DNA of 39,233 nt from Hydrogenibacillus schlegelii (GTDB lineage Bacteria > Bacillota > Bacilli > Thermicanales > DSM-22653), in the NCBI RefSeq assembly GCF_001653195.1, contig NZ_JXBB01000013.1, positions 1 to 39,233 of the forward strand, written 5' to 3'. Of the stretch, positions 1-9,732 are shown piece by piece (within the stretch, counting starts at the first letter, position 1; each line of letters starts with the position of its first letter). Under the pieces are notes generated by a model that did not search any database, had not been told where the DNA came from, and saw nothing but the letters and a program-made list of their open reading frames with translations. The translations under genes and the position numbers were made by a program.

Positions 1-103
1 GCTTGACCGGGTAAGACCCCTCGTAGACGACGAGGTCGATCGGTCCGAGGTGGAAGCGCGGTAACGCGTGAAGCTGACGGATCCGAATCGGTCGAGGCTT
101 TGC
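1..103 (+). rRNA. 23S ribosomal RNA, 3' end (partial)
   Basis: The first ~103 bases match the conserved 3' end of bacterial 23S rRNA: the block reading GTCCGAGGTGGAAGCG, then AAGCTGACGGATC, then the terminal TCGGTCGAGG followed by CTTTGCC, all in the order and spacing seen in Bacillus 23S. The 5' part lies outside the window. An rRNA operon just upstream of ctsR is also the arrangement in B. subtilis, which supports the call. The exact mature 3' end is estimated. No 5S rRNA follows before the terminator. Confidence 0.9.
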
Positions 104-152
104 CCCCCACGATCCGGTTTTGAGGGAATCGGGTGGCGTCGCAGCAAAAAAC

Positions 153-180
153 AAACCGCCGAAAGGCGGTTTTTTTGTTT
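153..180 (+). terminator. Rho-independent terminator of the rRNA operon
   Basis: Stem AAACCGCC (153-160), GAAA tetraloop (161-164), GGCGGTTT (165-172), running into a T-rich tract. It ends the rRNA transcript about 50 nt after the 23S 3' end, leaving no room for a 5S gene. Confidence 0.9.
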
Positions 181-200
181 TTCCCGCCACTTCCGGTTCC

Positions 201-209
201 TGCTATAAT
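201..209 (+). promoter_or_regulatory. Extended -10 promoter for the GNAT-rhomboid pair
   Basis: TGCTATAAT is a perfect extended -10 element (TGnTATAAT) 34 nt before the GTG start of the acetyltransferase gene. No good -35 hexamer lies at 16-18 bp, as is common for extended -10 promoters. Confidence 0.7.
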
Positions 210-242
210 GGCAAATGAAAATAGAGGGATGGGGGGACCTCC

Positions 243-806
243 GTGTTCGAGCTCATCGCCGATGAGGAGGTGGCCTTAAAGCCCCTTTCCTACCGGGAGG
301 TCCCGGCGCTCTATGCCCTCACCGACCGGCATCGGGACCGGCTTTCCGTCTGGCTCCCGTGGGTGCGGCGCCACACCCTCACCGACACGTATGCCTTCGT
401 CGATCAGTCGATGGCGCAGCTCCGCCGGAACGAAGGCTTTCAGGCCGGCATCTTTTATCGCGGAACGCTCGTCGGCGTGATCGGCTACCACCGGATCGAT
501 TGGGAAAATAAAAAAACGAGTCTCGGCTACTGGCTGGACCCGACCGTCCAGGGGCGGGGCATCATGACCCGGGCGGCCCGGACGATGGTCGATCACGCTT
601 TCTTTCACCTCGGCTTAAACCGCCTCGAGATCCGGGCGGCGACAGAGAACACGAGGAGCCGCCGCGTGGCGGAGCGCCTCGGCTTTACGCTCGAGGGGAT
701 CATCCGGGAGGCGGAGTGGCTCGGCGATCGGTTTGTCGATCACGCCGTCTACGGCCTTCTCGCCCGGGAGTGGAAGGCGTACGCGGAGAAGGAGCGAGCG
801 CGATGA
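243..806 (+). CDS. GNAT N-acetyltransferase, RimJ/RimL type
   Basis: A 187-residue protein of the GNAT superfamily, closest in layout to RimL/YdaF enzymes that transfer acetyl from acetyl-CoA to protein N-termini or to other amines. The acetyl-CoA pyrophosphate loop is seen as QGRGIMTRA near residues 102-110, after the beta-4 strand KTSLGYWLDP. The later segment LEIRAATENTRSRRVAERLGF is the typical RimJ/RimL helix that ends in ERLGF. Start is GTG at 243 behind a G-rich Shine-Dalgarno stretch at 231-237. It overlaps the rhomboid gene by 4 nt (ATGA), so the two are probably translationally coupled. The substrate cannot be told from sequence; ribosomal protein acetylation is a family-based guess. 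Confidence 0.85.
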   Translation: MFELIADEEVALKPLSYREVPALYALTDRHRDRLSVWLPWVRRHTLTDTYAFVDQSMAQLRRNEGFQAGIFYRGTLVGVIGYHRIDWENKKTSLGYWLDPTVQGRGIMTRAARTMVDHAFFHLGLNRLEIRAATENTRSRRVAERLGFTLEGIIREAEWLGDRFVDHAVYGLLAREWKAYAEKERAR

Positions 807-1393
807 TTTTTTTACGCCACGAATCTTTGCGACAATACCTTCGCGATTATCCGGTGACGTCGGCGTTCCTTGCCGTCGCCATCGCGATGTTTCTCTGGAC
901 CGTCGTCGACGGCTCTCAGTTTCGCCCCTTTCTCCTGTACGAGCGCTATGCCTTCATCCCGTCGGCGATCGCGGCCGGAGAGTGGTGGCGGATTTTCACC
1001 GCGACGTTCGTCCATCAAGGGTGGATGCATATTTTGTTTAACCTGTTCTGGATTTACGTCTTTGCACCGCCGCTCGAACGCTACCTCGGGAAAGGGGCGT
1101 TTTTGGGGCTCCTCGTCGCCGGCGTCGCCGGAACGGTGTTTTTTCTGCTGTCCACATCGGAGGCGGCCGTCGGCGCTTCCGGGATCGACTTCGCCCTGCT
1201 CGGGTACTACGTCTTTTTGCTCCGGCGAAAACCGTACTGGCTCGACGCTCAGTCCCGCTCGATCCTCATCGCGGTGGCGGTCCTCGGAGCGGTGATGACG
1301 CTCCTCGTGCCGGGGGTCTCGGTCGCCGGTCATGCCGGCGGTTTTCTCGGCGGGTTCGGCTATGCGGCGCTTTGGAACCGGCGCGGGCGGTAG
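803..1393 (+). CDS. Rhomboid family intramembrane serine protease
   Basis: A 196-residue polytopic membrane protein with about six hydrophobic segments, the minimal rhomboid core. The catalytic serine lies in GASG (Ser126) and the catalytic histidine in GHAGG (His177). HILFN (His76, Asn80) corresponds to the loop that provides the oxyanion hole. All catalytic positions are present, so it should be an active protease cleaving transmembrane helices in the cell membrane. The ATG at 803 is chosen because it overlaps the upstream stop (ATGA) and gives the expected short cytoplasmic N-terminus; a longer frame upstream would run into the acetyltransferase. The natural substrate is unknown. Pairing with a GNAT gene is not a standard context. 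Confidence 0.88.
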   Translation: MIFLRHESLRQYLRDYPVTSAFLAVAIAMFLWTVVDGSQFRPFLLYERYAFIPSAIAAGEWWRIFTATFVHQGWMHILFNLFWIYVFAPPLERYLGKGAFLGLLVAGVAGTVFFLLSTSEAAVGASGIDFALLGYYVFLLRRKPYWLDAQSRSILIAVAVLGAVMTLLVPGVSVAGHAGGFLGGFGYAALWNRRGR

Positions 1394-1567
1394 CGGCGGG
1401 GACGCACGCCCCTTGCCGGAAGAAGCGTCTCGGAAACGGTAGGAACGCCGCCCGACCGGTCACGGGGCGGAACCGGCCGCCGGGTCGGGACGGAAAAACC
1501 GGCTCGGGCGAACGGGAAAGCCGGCTTTGGCCGAGCGGCCGGGCGGCGCATCGGGGAGGCGGATGAC

Positions 1568-2236
1568 GTGAGACGACCGGCCGTCGTGTTCGATCTCGAC
1601 GGGACGCTTTTTGACGCATGGTCGGTGGCCCGGGAAGCGTTTGCGGCAACCTTCCGGCGCCTTCGGTCGGAGGCCGGCATCGGCGTCGACCTGCCGTCGG
1701 AGGCGGTGCTTCGGGCGCAGCTCGGGAAAACGTATGCCGAGATGTGGGCGGCGCTTCTTCCCGGCCGGGAGCTTGCCCTTTACGCCCTGGCCGATGCGTG
1801 GATGTACGAGGCCGAACTGGCGCTCATCCGCCAAGGAAAGGGCCGGCTGTATCCCGGCGTGCCGGAGGTCCTTCAGGCCCTGACCGAGCGGGGACTGCCC
1901 CTGTTCATCGCTTCCAACGGTCGGGAGGAGTACGTGGCGGCCGTCATCGACCACTTCGACCTCCGCCGGCACTTCGTCGACCTTTACAGCGCCGGCCGGT
2001 TCCGGACGGCGACGAAAAGCGCCCTCGTGGCCAAACTCCGGACGACGTACGGTCTGGCCTCCGGCCTCATGGTCGGCGACCGAAAGAGCGACGTCGACGC
2101 GGGCCGGGAGAACGGATTTCTGACCGTCGGCTGTCTGTACGGCTACGGCGATGCGGCCGAGCTTCGAGAGGCGGACGTCACGATCGAAGCGCCGCAAGAA
2201 CTCCTGGCGCTTCCCGTTTTGGCCGGGCGAGGGTAG
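1568..2236 (+). CDS. HAD family hydrolase, phosphoglycolate-phosphatase-like
   Basis: A 222-residue haloacid-dehalogenase-fold phosphatase. Motif I is FDLDGTLFD, with nucleophile Asp9 and acid/base Asp11. Motif II is IASNG (near residue 116), motif III is the Lys of TKSALV, and motif IV is GDRKSDVDAGREN, where the acidic residues bind Mg2+. The helical insertion after motif I is the C1 cap found in Gph/PpaX-type enzymes. Start is GTG at 1568, with GGGGAGG at 1553-1559 as ribosome binding site. The 174 bp between it and the rhomboid gene show no clear promoter or strong terminator. The substrate is not predictable; phosphoglycolate, pyrophosphate or a nucleotide are all possible. Confidence 0.85.
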   Translation: MRRPAVVFDLDGTLFDAWSVAREAFAATFRRLRSEAGIGVDLPSEAVLRAQLGKTYAEMWAALLPGRELALYALADAWMYEAELALIRQGKGRLYPGVPEVLQALTERGLPLFIASNGREEYVAAVIDHFDLRRHFVDLYSAGRFRTATKSALVAKLRTTYGLASGLMVGDRKSDVDAGRENGFLTVGCLYGYGDAAELREADVTIEAPQELLALPVLAGRG

Positions 2237-2276
2237 GGAAAGACTAACGAAGGTCGGCACGACGAACGGGCCCCCC

Positions 2277-2305
2277 TTGTCAACGGGCGCCCGTTGGCGT
2301 ATAAT
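2277..2305 (+). promoter_or_regulatory. Sigma-A promoter of the ctsR operon
   Basis: TTGTCA (2277-2282), a 17-bp spacer and TATAAT (2300-2305): near-perfect sigma-A hexamers. The spacer begins with a 16-bp perfect palindrome at 2281-2296. An ATG inside the -10 region at 2304 is in the ctsR frame but cannot be the start, because it lies upstream of the predicted transcription start. Confidence 0.88.
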
Positions 2306-2311
2306 GGCATT

Positions 2312-2328
2312 AGTCAAAGACAGTCAAG
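2312..2328 (+). promoter_or_regulatory. CtsR operator (tandem heptamer)
   Basis: AGTCAAA, GAC, AGTCAAG: two direct heptamers spaced by three bases, matching the known CtsR box (RGTCAAA NAN RGTCAAA) with one mismatch at the last base. It starts 7 bp after the -10 and covers the transcription start, where bound CtsR would block initiation. This indicates classic autoregulation of the ctsR-mcsA-mcsB-clpC operon by heat and protein stress. Confidence 0.85.
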
Positions 2329-2345
2329 ATCAAGCTCCGGTTCGG

Positions 2346-2828
2346 GTGAGGTTCTTGAAGAGCATCAGCGACGTCATCGAAAAACACCTGAAGGAGCTCA
2401 TCGAGGCGAGCGGCGCCGTCGAGATCAAGCGGGTCGAGCTCGCCGAGGCGTTTCGCTGCGTTCCTTCCCAGATCAACTACGTCATCCAGACGCGCTTTAC
2501 GGTCGAGCGGGGCTACCTCGTCGAGTCGAAGCGCGGCGGCGGCGGGTATATCCGCATCCAAAAGATCCGGCCGGCGGCGGCGTCCCTCCTCAAAGAGGCG
2601 TACGACGCCGTCGGCGAGGCGATCGATGAGCGCCGGGCGCTCGATTTTGTCGACCGGCTTCAGGAGGGAGAGGAGCTGACGAGCCGGGAGGCGGCGATGC
2701 TCCGGCGGCTCGTCTCCCGGGAGGTGCTCGCCCTACCGGTCGAGCTTCGGGACCGGCTCCGGGCTCGGCTCCTGAAGGCGGCGATGCTCACGCTCATGGC
2801 GGAAGGGGGCGAGGCGCATGATGTGTGA
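2346..2828 (+). CDS. ctsR: Transcriptional repressor CtsR of class III stress genes
   Basis: CtsR represses clp and mcs genes by binding tandem heptamers and is a target of McsB/ClpCP-linked inactivation under stress. The N-terminal winged-helix domain is clear: SISDVIEKHLKELIEASG, then VEIKRVELAEAFRCVPSQ, INYVIQTRFTVERGY and the glycine-rich wing ESKRGGGGYIRIQKI. The C-terminal four-helix dimerisation domain follows (from about residue 80). About 160 residues is normal length. The start is uncertain: GTG 2346 fits the family N-terminus and lies downstream of the promoter, but has only a weak ribosome binding site; TTG at 2355 is an alternative with GGTGAGG very close before it. The 3' end overlaps mcsA by 11 nt. 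Confidence 0.93.
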   Translation: MRFLKSISDVIEKHLKELIEASGAVEIKRVELAEAFRCVPSQINYVIQTRFTVERGYLVESKRGGGGYIRIQKIRPAAASLLKEAYDAVGEAIDERRALDFVDRLQEGEELTSREAAMLRRLVSREVLALPVELRDRLRARLLKAAMLTLMAEGGEAHDV

Positions 2829-3333
2829 ACGGTGCGGCAAGCGGCCGGCGACGTTTCACTTTACGAAAATCGTCAACGGGGAAAAGACGGAGCTCCACCT
2901 GTGCGACGTCTGCGCCCGCGAGGAAGGCGTGGCGTTCTCGGTGCCGGGGGATGCGTTTTCGATCCATCACCTGTTGAGCGGGATCATGCCGGCGATGCCG
3001 TCCCGTCCGATGGATCGGGGGCGCGTCTGTCCGACGTGCGGCATGAGCTACGACGAGTTCGTCAAAAAAAGCCGCTTCGGCTGCAGCGACTGCTACACCG
3101 CCTTCCGGGAGCCGCTCGTCCCGCTTCTTCGGCGCATCCACGGCGGCGCCGCCGAACACCACGGCAGGGCGCCGAAGCGCCATAAGCCGCGGCGGGCGCT
3201 CCGGCACCGGCTGGAGCGGCTCCGGGCGGAGCTTCAGGAAAAGGTCGCCGCCGAGGCGTACGAAGAGGCGGCCCGGCTCCGGGACGAGATCCGCCGGCTG
3301 GAGCGGGAACTCGGCGAAGCGCGGGCGGAGTGA
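2818..3333 (+). CDS. mcsA: McsA, zinc-binding activator of the McsB arginine kinase
   Basis: A 171-residue adaptor that activates McsB and modulates CtsR. Two pairs of CxxC motifs (Cys3/Cys6 with Cys29/Cys32, and Cys71/Cys74 with Cys89/Cys92) form the two zinc-binding segments typical of McsA. The C-terminal part is a charged coiled coil with a UVR-type motif (AAEAYEEAARLRDEIRRLERE) as also found in the ClpC middle domain and UvrB. The start is ATG 2818 or the adjacent ATG 2821; both overlap the ctsR 3' end, suggesting translational coupling. It is the second gene of the CtsR-controlled operon and ends 10 nt before the mcsB start. Confidence 0.93.
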   Translation: MMCERCGKRPATFHFTKIVNGEKTELHLCDVCAREEGVAFSVPGDAFSIHHLLSGIMPAMPSRPMDRGRVCPTCGMSYDEFVKKSRFGCSDCYTAFREPLVPLLRRIHGGAAEHHGRAPKRHKPRRALRHRLERLRAELQEKVAAEAYEEAARLRDEIRRLERELGEARAE

Positions 3334-3343
3334 GGTGAAAGCG

Positions 3344-4399
3344 ATGCAGATCGGCACGATTTTGGAGCGGCCCCTCGGTCCGGTGTTCGCCTCGGCGCCG
3401 CCGGAGGAGGTGGCCCTCTCGACGCGGGTCCGCCTGGCCCGGAACGTCCGGGACCTCCCCTTCCAGGCGCGACTGAACGAGGAGGCGGCCCGCCGCCTGA
3501 TCGATCGGGTGGAAGCCGCCCTGGCGGCGCCGCCGCCGGCGGAGCCGGCGCTTGCCCTGTTTGCGCTGGATGCCCTTCCGCCGCTCGCCCGGCAGGTGCT
3601 GGTGGAAAAACACCTCATCAGCCGGGAGCTCGCCGAGGCGCCGGCGGCGGCGGTCCTCCTTTCGGCGGATGAGCGGGTGAGCCTCATGGTCGGCGAGGAG
3701 GATCATTTCCGGCTGCAGGTTTTTGCTCCGGGCCTGCGCCTTCAGGAGGCGTACCGGATCGCCGACCGGCTGGACGACTGGCTGGACGCCCACTTTGAGC
3801 TCGCGTTCGACGATCGGTTCGGGTATCAGACGAGCTGCCCGACGAACGTCGGAACCGGACTCCGAGCGTCGGTGATGCTCCACCTCCCGGGCCTCGTCCT
3901 CACCCGGCAGATCGGGAATCTGCTTCCGGCGATCCAAAAGGTCGGCCTCGCCGTCCGGGGGGTCTACGGCGAAGGAAGCGACGCCGAAGGGCATCTCTTT
4001 CAGGTGTCGAACCAGATCACCCTCGGGCCGTCGGAAGAAGAGATCCTGGAAAACCTGCAGGGCGTCGTCGAGACGATCATCGCCCACGAGGGCAAGGCCC
4101 GCAAACTCCTCGCCGAGTCGATGGGCCGAGCCCTGGAAGACCGGGTGATGCGGAGCCTCGGCATCCTCCGCTACGCCCGGTCGATCGACGGCCGGGAGGC
4201 AATGGAACGCCTTTCCGACGTCCGTCTGGGCATCGCCCTCGGCCTCATCCGGGATGTCGACCTTCGGACGGTCGACGCCCTCTGGGTGATGATCCGCCCG
4301 GCGTATCTGCAATATTCGGCCCGAGAAAACCTCTCTCCGGAGCGCCGGGACGTCCGGCGGGCCGACGTGATCCGCCGCCATCTCGGCGGGGCGCTTTAA
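3344..4399 (+). CDS. mcsB: Protein-arginine kinase McsB
   Basis: McsB phosphorylates arginines on client proteins, marking them for ClpCP, and phosphorylates CtsR. It has the ATP:guanido phosphotransferase fold: STRVRLARN (from residue 26), the EEDH segment that carries a conserved acidic residue, and [13 protein letters not shown], the signature loop. The C-terminal RDVRRA (residues 335-340) fits the RDXXRA motif that forms the allosteric phospho-arginine pocket. ATG 3344 is preferred over GTG 3335 because AGGTGA at 3333-3338 then sits 5 nt upstream. 351 residues is the usual length. A 239-bp stretch without a gene or evident promoter separates it from clpC. Confidence 0.95.
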   Translation: MQIGTILERPLGPVFASAPPEEVALSTRVRLARNVRDLPFQARLNEEAARRLIDRVEAALAAPPPAEPALALFALDALPPLARQVLVEKHLISRELAEAPAAAVLLSADERVSLMVGEEDHFRLQVFAPGLRLQEAYRIADRLDDWLDAHFELAFDDRFGYQTSCPTNVGTGLRASVMLHLPGLVLTRQIGNLLPAIQKVGLAVRGVYGEGSDAEGHLFQVSNQITLGPSEEEILENLQGVVETIIAHEGKARKLLAESMGRALEDRVMRSLGILRYARSIDGREAMERLSDVRLGIALGLIRDVDLRTVDALWVMIRPAYLQYSARENLSPERRDVRRADVIRRHLGGAL

Positions 4400-4638
4400 G
4401 CCGAAGCTTCCGCCTCCGGGCCGTCGGGACCGCTTCGCCGCGTCCGGGACGACGGCGGGCTTCCGCGGATAAGTTTGGCCGAGCGAGCGGTTGCCGGATG
4501 CGGTCGGCCGGCGCGACCCCGCCGGATCGTCCGTCGATCCCGGGCGCCGCCCGCAAGGCGCCCAAGACCGTTCACCGCCGTACGGGCCAAACGCATCGTC
4601 CGTGCAAATCGTCCATGCAGAAACGGAGGGGATCCGGA

Positions 4639-7083
<2,445 letters not shown>

Positions 7084-7099
7084 ACTCAGACGACCAGGC

Positions 7100-7130
7100 G
7101 CGGAGCGCCGAGGCGCTCCGCTTTTTTTTG
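7100..7130 (+). terminator. Rho-independent terminator after clpC
   Basis: GC-rich stem of about 9 bp (left arm from 7100, right arm ending 7121), loop CGAG, then eight T at 7122-7129. It closes the ctsR operon and separates it from radA. Confidence 0.9.
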
Positions 7131-7170
7131 TCCGGTGTGCGATGCTGTGGTCCGGTGTGCTATGCTGGAC
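7131..7170 (+). repeat. 20-bp tandem repeat carrying the radA promoter -10
   Basis: Two copies of a 20-bp unit, 7131-7150 and 7151-7170, start with an identical TCCGGTGTGC and then read GATGCTGTGG versus TATGCTGGAC. In the second copy TGCTATGCT is an extended -10 element 17 nt before the radA start; the first copy has GATGCT at that place. No convincing -35 is seen. The repeat begins directly after the clpC terminator T tract. Confidence 0.6.
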
Positions 7171-7182
7171 GAGGGGAGCGAC

Positions 7183-8538
7183 ATGCGGGAAAAAACGGTT
7201 TACGTCTGTCAGACCTGCGGCTATGAGGCGCCGAAGTGGCTCGGCCGCTGCCCGGGCTGCGGCGCCTGGAACACCCTCGTCGAGGAGCGCCGGAGCGCCC
7301 GGCCGGCAAAAGAGCGGCCGGCGGCGCCGGCGATCGCCCGCCCCGTTTCCCTCGCCGCCGCCGCTGCCCGGCCGCCGGCGGAACGGCTCCGGACCGGCCT
7401 GGAGGAGTTCGACCGCGTCCTCGGCGGCGGCCTGGTGCCGGGCTCGCTCGTCCTTCTCGGCGGCGAGCCGGGAATCGGCAAGTCGACCCTCGCCTCGATC
7501 GCCGCCGCCCGGCTGGCCGGGGCGGGGCGGCGGGTGCTCTACGCCGGAGGCGAAGAGTCGGAAGAACAGATCCGCCTCCGCCTCGCCCGCCTCGGCGTCG
7601 AAGCGGCGGATCTGTATCTCCTCGCCGACGGCCGGCTCGACGCCCTCCAGGAGGCGGTGGAGACCCTGCGGCCGGCGGCCGTCATCGTCGACTCGGTGCA
7701 GACGATGCGGCACCCGGAGCTCGCCTCGGCGCCGGGGTCGGTGGCGCAGGTGCGGGAAGGGACGGCGTTTTTGCTGGAGATGCTCAAACCCCGAAAGGTC
7801 GCCGCCCTCCTCATCGGCCACGTGACGAAAGAGGGGACGATCGCCGGCCCCCGGGTGCTGGAGCACCTCGTCGACGCCGTCCTCTATTTCGAAGGGGAGC
7901 GCTATCAGCAGTACCGGGTGCTCCGGGCGGTGAAAAACCGCTTCGGCCCGACGAACGAGCTCGGCCTGTTTGAGATGACCGAATCCGGCCTCGTGCCGGC
8001 GGAGGCGCCGACGAAGCTCTTTCTTCGGGAGCGGTCGGAGGCGGCGATCGGGGCGGCGGTGACGGCGACGATGGAAGGGAGCCGCCCGATGCTTCTGGAA
8101 GTGCAGGCGCTTCTCGTGCCGACGCTTTTTCCGGTTCCGCGGCGGAGCGCGACGGGCTTCGACCTCGGGCGGCTCCACATGCTGCTGGCGGTGCTGGAAA
8201 AGCGGGCGGGGCTTCATCTCATCGGCCACGATGCGTACGTCAACGTCGTCGGCGGGCTTCGGATCTCGGAGCCGGCGGCGGATCTGGCCGTCGCCCTCGC
8301 CATCGCGTCGAGTTTTCGGGAGGCGCCCGTGGCCGCCGGCGACGTGTTCATCGGGGAGATCGGCTTAAGCGGCGAGGTGCGGCCGGTGCCGCGGCTTTCG
8401 GCCCGGCTCGCCGAGGCGGCCCGCCTCGGGTTTCGCCGGGCTTTCGTGCCGCCGGCGGCCGGCGGCCGTCCGGAAGGGCTGGTAGGGGTCGAGGTGCGGA
8501 CGGTCCGGGAAGCGCTGGAGGCGGCGTTCGGGAGGTAG
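7183..8538 (+). CDS. radA: DNA repair protein RadA (Sms)
   Basis: RadA is a RecA-like ATPase and DnaB-type helicase that processes recombination intermediates. The N-terminal zinc finger is Cys9/Cys12/Cys23/Cys26. The RecA-like core has Walker A GEPGIGKST (Lys100), and the RadA-specific KNRFG motif lies at 251-255. The C-terminal third is the inactive Lon-protease-like domain (GGLRISEPAADLAVALAI). 451 residues is typical. ATG 7183 is chosen for the family N-terminus and for GAGGGGAG at 7171-7178; the frame is open further up but that would include the promoter. disA follows after 4 nt, as in Bacillus, where RadA interacts with DisA. Confidence 0.96.
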   Translation: MREKTVYVCQTCGYEAPKWLGRCPGCGAWNTLVEERRSARPAKERPAAPAIARPVSLAAAAARPPAERLRTGLEEFDRVLGGGLVPGSLVLLGGEPGIGKSTLASIAAARLAGAGRRVLYAGGEESEEQIRLRLARLGVEAADLYLLADGRLDALQEAVETLRPAAVIVDSVQTMRHPELASAPGSVAQVREGTAFLLEMLKPRKVAALLIGHVTKEGTIAGPRVLEHLVDAVLYFEGERYQQYRVLRAVKNRFGPTNELGLFEMTESGLVPAEAPTKLFLRERSEAAIGAAVTATMEGSRPMLLEVQALLVPTLFPVPRRSATGFDLGRLHMLLAVLEKRAGLHLIGHDAYVNVVGGLRISEPAADLAVALAIASSFREAPVAAGDVFIGEIGLSGEVRPVPRLSARLAEAARLGFRRAFVPPAAGGRPEGLVGVEVRTVREALEAAFGR

Positions 8539-8542
8539 CGCG

Positions 8543-9616
8543 ATGGACGACAGAGACGGGCGCGATGAATTTCTCACCCAGGTGATGCAGCTCATCGCCC
8601 CGGGCAAGCCGCTTCGAGAGGGGCTGGAGAACATTCTCCGGGCGAAGACGGGGGCGCTCATCGTCGTCTCCGATGCGCCGGAGGTGCTGAAACTTTGCGA
8701 CGGAGGCTTTGCCTTAAACTGCGACTACACGCCGTACGCCCTCTACGAGCTCGCCAAAATGGACGGGGCGATCGTCTTAAGCGAGGACGCGAAAAAGATC
8801 ATCTACGCCAACACGCAGCTCATCCCGGATCCGTCGATCCCGTCGATCGAGACCGGAGCGCGGCACCGGACGGCGGAGCGGACGGCCAAGCAGACGAACA
8901 AGCTGGTCATCTCCATCTCTCAGCGCCGGGGGGTCATCACCGTCTACAAGGGGCGGCACCGGTACACGCTCCAGGAGACGGGCGTCATCCTGGCGAAGGC
9001 CCACCAGGCGCTTTCGACGCTGGAGAAATACAAGGCGGTTCTGGACCAGGCGCTCGTCAACCTCTCGGCGCTCGAATTCGAGGATCTCGTCACGCTCCAG
9101 GACGTCACGCTCGTGCTCAACCGGGTCGGCCTGGTGATGCGGATGGAGGCGGAGATCCTCCGCTACGTCCGGGAACTCGGCGAGGAAGGGCGGCTTGTGC
9201 GCATGCAGCTGGACGAGCTTCTGGCCGGCTTCGCGCAGGAGGCGGAGATGCTCGTCCGCGATTATCTCGCCGACGAGGAGAAGCGGCCGGTTGAAGAGGT
9301 GCTCGCCGGGCTTCGGCAGCTCGCCGGCGAAGACCTGTTCGACCGCCATCAAGCGGCGCGGCTCCTCGGATACGGCGGCACGGGCGCCGACGAGGAACTC
9401 CACCCGCGGGGCTATCGCCTGCTCATGCGCATCCCGCGCCTCCCGATGGCGGTCGTCCACAACCTCGTCGCCCGGTTCGGACGGCTCAGCCGGATCGTCC
9501 GGGCGAGCCTGGAGGCCCTTGACGAAGTGGAGGGGATCGGCGAGGCCCGGGCCCGGGCGATCCACGAGGGCCTGCGGCGGATCGAGCAGCAGGTGCTGCT
9601 CGAGCGCAATGATTGA
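8543..9616 (+). CDS. disA: DNA integrity scanning protein DisA, diadenylate cyclase
   Basis: DisA makes cyclic di-AMP from two ATP and slows synthesis when it meets branched DNA. The DAC domain has the catalytic DGA motif (Asp74-Gly75-Ala76) and the RHR motif (Arg107-His108-Arg109) in GARHRTAERT. A helical linker follows, then a C-terminal helix-hairpin-helix DNA-binding domain (LDEVEGIGEARARAIHEGL). 357 residues is normal. The protein is expected to be an octamer sliding on DNA. Co-directional with radA, 4 nt away, so it should be in the same transcript. Confidence 0.96.
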   Translation: MDDRDGRDEFLTQVMQLIAPGKPLREGLENILRAKTGALIVVSDAPEVLKLCDGGFALNCDYTPYALYELAKMDGAIVLSEDAKKIIYANTQLIPDPSIPSIETGARHRTAERTAKQTNKLVISISQRRGVITVYKGRHRYTLQETGVILAKAHQALSTLEKYKAVLDQALVNLSALEFEDLVTLQDVTLVLNRVGLVMRMEAEILRYVRELGEEGRLVRMQLDELLAGFAQEAEMLVRDYLADEEKRPVEEVLAGLRQLAGEDLFDRHQAARLLGYGGTGADEELHPRGYRLLMRIPRLPMAVVHNLVARFGRLSRIVRASLEALDEVEGIGEARARAIHEGLRRIEQQVLLERND

Positions 9617-9630
9617 CGCGATCGATCATC

Positions 9631-9659
9631 TTGACGAAAATTGTCCGATCGGGTAGGAT
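9631..9659 (+). promoter_or_regulatory. Upstream promoter P1 of carD-yacL
   Basis: TTGACG (9631-9636), 17-bp spacer, TAGGAT (9654-9659). The -10 is weaker than in P2, but hexamer spacing is ideal. Confidence 0.5.
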
Positions 9660-9673
9660 AAATAATTTTTGCT

Positions 9674-9702
9674 TTGACGCTCTTTTGCCCCCGTGGTATA
9701 CT
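9674..9702 (+). promoter_or_regulatory. Promoter P2 of carD-yacL
   Basis: TTGACG (9674-9679), 17-bp spacer ending in an extended TG, TATACT (9697-9702). A strong sigma-A promoter 31 nt before the carD GTG. Confidence 0.85.
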
Positions 9703-9732
9703 TAGAAGAGGAAGGTCAAAGGGGGCGAAGGC

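Noticed and set aside
104-150. Possible 5S rRNA after the 23S end
   Set aside because: Only about 48 nt before the terminator stem, and no 5S consensus is present.
1480-1540. CCGGCT/AGCCGG pairing as a terminator after the rhomboid gene
   Set aside because: Short stem, long loop and no T tract.
9713-9719. GGTCAAA before carD as a CtsR box
   Set aside because: Only one heptamer; no second copy at the required 3-bp spacing.
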